NCBI GenBank assembly: GCA_019096065.1
Contig: JAGUCH010000001.1
Span: 14,756,001 to 14,820,000, forward strand
Direction: 5' to 3'
Length of the DNA stretch: 64,000 nucleotides
Source: Paracyclopina nana
Lineage: Eukaryota; Arthropoda; Copepoda; Cyclopoida; Cyclopettidae
The first letter of the stretch is position 1. Each line of letters begins with the position of its first letter. The translations under genes and the position numbers were made by a program. Below the pieces are notes generated by a model. It saw nothing but the letters and a program-made list of their open reading frames with translations, was not told where the DNA came from and ran no database searches. This document shows, one piece after another, positions 60,901 through 64,000 of this stretch.

Positions 60901-63900
60901 TTTTAAGTTTTTCCTTAGCCTCAAGAGGCTTGTCCATTTTAACATGATTGCTCCTATTCGTAGGATTATCCATGACCTGGCCTGTTCTATTCTTTGGCTG
61001 ACCAGGTTTATTCAAAGTTTGAGAGGGCTTCTCTAAAAGAACGTTCGACTTTTTCGAGGACTCAATTGCTTTCACATTGTTTAGCTCATTTTGTCTTTTC
61101 AAAGACTGACTTGACTTTTTTGCAGGCATCCTCTTAAAAGGATGAGGCAGATTTCTCTGAGAGAAAAATTGATCTGGTACTCTTTTTGGAGGGCTGATGG
61201 GGGTATCATAAATCAGCTCATTTTTCTCCTCCATGTCTATGACTTTCTTCACCTCAGACAGCTCGAGTCTGGGCAACGATTTGCTGTTGTTTAATTGCAC
61301 TTTATTTTGAATGCTCTCAAAGTACTCGAGTCGTTTTTTCCTCAAAGCTTCCTTGCTCACTTCAGGATGGTGATCAATTATCACTTCTTCATGGAGCAGC
61401 TGAGGTTTTTTGTCTTGTTGTATGAAAGCACTGGGCGTTTTTGACGGATCAAACTTTGTGGGCAAAGAATTGACACTTGGCTCTGGTTTAAGCTTCTCCT
61501 TTTCAGCTGATGCAATAGGCTGGTTCAGAGCTGTCTTGGACGGTAGAGTATTAGCGTTTACTTGCTCCGACAAAGGCTCCTGGGCTTCAGCAGCCTTTTT
61601 AGGAGCTGAGGTGACATTTTGACGATGTCTTCGTTTAGCTTGCTCGAGTAGAACGGCTTGTGTTTCAATTGCGTTAGCAGCTGACGCGTTGACACTCTGA
61701 TCAAGTTTTTTCTTGGCTTGCTCAAGCAAAGCAGCTTGAGTTTCAATCACCGATGCCTTAGGGGTGGTCATAGACTCGAAGAAGGCCTTTCTGGCCTTTT
61801 CACGCTCCTCGTGCTCCTTTTTCCACCTCGCAATAATTTCTGTCGTTTCATCTTTTTCCAAGACAGATAGACGTTTCTCCCTGTTGCTTTCCCTGCTATT
61901 TTCAATCCTGTGCACGATTGGAGTAGGGACGAAAATATTATCGGCCGCTCTTGAAGCCATAGCACTCATTGGCCTAAAATCCTCAAAGTTTTGGCCGGAA
62001 TTTCGCTTTGACTCCGTTCTGCTTGTCATGGCACTGGTTGGTCGCTCCGTGGCCAACATTTGGATGGCTGTAAATTGCACAACTCTATCAAGGACATTAC
62101 CTTTTTGAGGCATCTCTTCCGAGTCTGCATTGTCCACAGCATCAAAAATCGTGGGAGTCTTCTCTCTGTTTGCTTCAATAGGATCTATGACGTTGAGGTA
62201 GCTGGCTCCGCATAAAATGCAAACCTTGTTCTTCGTAGCGTTGATCAAAGTGCATTTAGAGCAGCTCCAGGTTTCCTCGTAGTCCTTCACTTTGCTTATT
62301 GCACCCTTGCTCTTGTCAGTGCACCGGACTCTCGGCTGCTGTGGCTCTTCTTTTCGTTTCACTTTGGGCGTCATCATCTCCTTTTTGGTTGTGTTCAAGA
62401 ACTGGTTCAAGTCTGACACTAGCCCGTTCATGTCTATGCTGGGAATGCTTTCGCGACCTTGTTTGCCCTCATCCTCAAACCGCTTTACCCACCGATCATT
62501 GTGCTTCTGAATTGCATCCAGACACTCCATTTTCTGCTCAACATTGGACATGATTTGGTCAATTGCATCTTGAGGCTCCTCCTTGACGTAGAACGCCTCA
62601 TCGTTCACTCTTCTTCGTGCTTCCTCTTCTTTCTGCCTCTGCTGCACAATTTTGGCTGCTTCTTTGTCGAAATCGGAAATGCTGGCCAAGAGTGAAATCG
62701 GCCTTGCATTGTTAGCACTAGATTTCGATTTGATGAGGCCATTCTGTGGAATCGTGTTGTCACTCTCCGCCTTGGCCTTTTTGAACCAAAGCTTGGGTGA
62801 TTTGGCCACCTCAAAAAGTAGATTACTAAAGTACCGCCAATTTCGAAATTGTAGTACATTGAAATGTGTCAGTTTGGCAAAGGTCAAAGAATTCTTCAAA
62901 GCTTTGTTTACGTGAAAAAATAAATGAAAATAATCAAACTGGCGTTCCAAGAGCATGCGTAAGGAAAAGTGAGCAGGTATTTTAGTAATCTATTTTGTCA
63001 CCTCTGCAGAAGCTACTACAGCGGGTGGCTCGGCAATTTTCTGGACTTTGTTGACCTTTGCAAACTTGCCAAGTCGTTCGTAATTGCTTTCTCCATTTTG
63101 CATTTTCTGCGGTGGTGGCGCCTTTGGAGCTTTTCGTTTGCCTGGAATGTGAGCATAGGGACGTGCCTCAATGGTGGGAGCTGTGCTAATCGTATCTTCT
63201 TCCGCGACCATATCTTCGATGGGCTGAATGCCCTTCATGGTATCGCTCCTAGCTAGCTGATTGAAACTCTCCGAAGTCGATCCAATTTCCAGCAAGGAAT
63301 TCGGCTTAATAGTTTTTGGCTGCATGATTTGACCGACACGTTCTTTGGGCACTATGGGCAATGGCGATCGCGGCACCGCGGCTGAGTAAAAGCTATTTGA
63401 CAGCGTGCTTTCCTCTTCATCCGAGCTAGACGAGCTGCTCAGATCATTGATTGGCAAGTGTGGGCCTGAAGGCAAGGCTGGGCCTGAGATGGCAGACAAG
63501 TTTTCACCGTGCCTTGCAATTGTGGCTGGTGGGGAATTTTCGGCCGGTTGCAATTTATATTTGGCAGACAGGCTGACATTGAGGTCTTGCACGACTCTTT
63601 TGCGGCGCTGATCGACGCGTTGTTTATACGTGTCTTGTCCACACGTAGGTCCCAAGGGAATGACTTTATTGAATGACTTTTTGTAGATGGGCACATAACT
63701 GAAGCTGGCTGTGCTCCCAACGCTGCAAATGCTGTCCACGCTAGAGGCGGTTTTCAAATTATTGATGCTCGTTCCATTGGAGAAAATGGTCCTTTCCAAG
63801 GCTCGCAAAGCTTGTGTTTTCTTAGCCTTGCAGCTGATGTGATCCTCTTTCGGCGGTGCCACCTCACTTTTGCTAAACCATTTGAACAAGTTGCCCAATT

Positions 63901-64000
63901 TAGTTTTTGTTTTTCGCCCAGCACTTGGAGTTGCCACCGGACTGGCCACAGGAGTAGCTTCATCATCTTCCAAGTGGGCCTGAGACCCTGTGCCAGTTTT
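57976..64000 (-). CDS. RBCK1: HOIL-1/RBCK1 RBR ubiquitin ligase with giant N-terminal extension, 5' end outside window
   Basis: Ten in-phase exons: 63002-64000 (open to the edge), 60370-62809, 60129-60309, 59071-59938, 58873-59015, 58704-58815, 58468-58647, 58312-58407, 58116-58259 and 57976-58059; at least 1748 residues. The C-terminal 600 match vertebrate HOIL-1. They hold a tethering helix segment ([20 protein letters not shown]), a ubiquitin-like domain, an NZF finger ([20 protein letters not shown]), RING1 ([19 protein letters not shown]), IBR ([13 protein letters not shown]) and RING2 with the catalytic Cys context [10 protein letters not shown], ending CHPLCNYCH. Before this lie about 1,150 unfamiliar low-complexity residues with a second NZF-like finger ([18 protein letters not shown]). 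HOIL-1 acts in cytosolic LUBAC-type complexes with HOIP and makes ester-linked ubiquitin. That extension and core share one transcript rests on matched phases and donors. Confidence 0.9.

Overview
This is eukaryotic, animal, and almost certainly arthropod DNA. It is an AT-rich background carrying multi-exon genes with GT-AG introns, several of them only 57-62 bases long, and proteins of clear bilaterian families. The non-muscle myosin regulatory light chain has exactly the insect length and N-terminus, and two kinases are Src42A-type. I infer an insect or other pancrustacean with a fairly compact genome. The retained HOIL-1/RBCK1 gene argues against a fruit-fly-like species. I cannot name the species. 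All gene models were spliced by hand, by matching donor and acceptor sites with reading phase.

Layout, left to right. 1-5.7 kb is mostly empty, with one doubtful small minus-strand ORF and a foldback element flanked by TTA. 5.77-6.87 kb (+) is an orphan seven-helix receptor, followed by a second foldback element and two tRNA-like sequences. 10.0-19.9 kb (+) is a giant secreted leucine-rich-repeat protein with an acidic, tyrosine-rich tail and a probable lipid-anchor signal. 20.7-23.9 kb (-) is a PP1 glycogen-targeting subunit (RVxF motif plus CBM21). 24-29.9 kb is gene-poor. 29.9-30.5 kb (+) is the myosin regulatory light chain (sqh).

31.5-38.8 kb holds two Src42A-type tyrosine kinases, head to head, with identical exon structure. 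The plus-strand copy has a 788-base open exon inside its first intron that splices in frame to the SH2 exon; it would make a Src without myristoylation or SH3. 39.2-40.9 kb (-) is a bestrophin chloride channel. 44.8-45.8 kb (+) is a second orphan receptor. 46.4-50.5 kb (-) is an NCOA6-type nuclear receptor coactivator. 51.9-56.3 kb (-) is a DMRT A-class transcription factor. 57.98 kb to the right edge (-) is an RBCK1/HOIL-1 ubiquitin ligase. Its N-terminus is extended by more than 1,100 residues carrying an extra zinc finger, and it runs off the window.

The genes form no operon. Functional links are loose: Src42A kinases and Sqh both act on the actomyosin cortex, and HOIL-1 implies a linear-ubiquitin (LUBAC-like) pathway. 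Neighbours are often tail to tail (LRR/PP1R3, sqh/Src-minus, Src-plus/bestrophin, receptor/NCOA6). The points most worth a second look are the HOIL-1 extension, the inverted Src pair and the alternative Src first exon.
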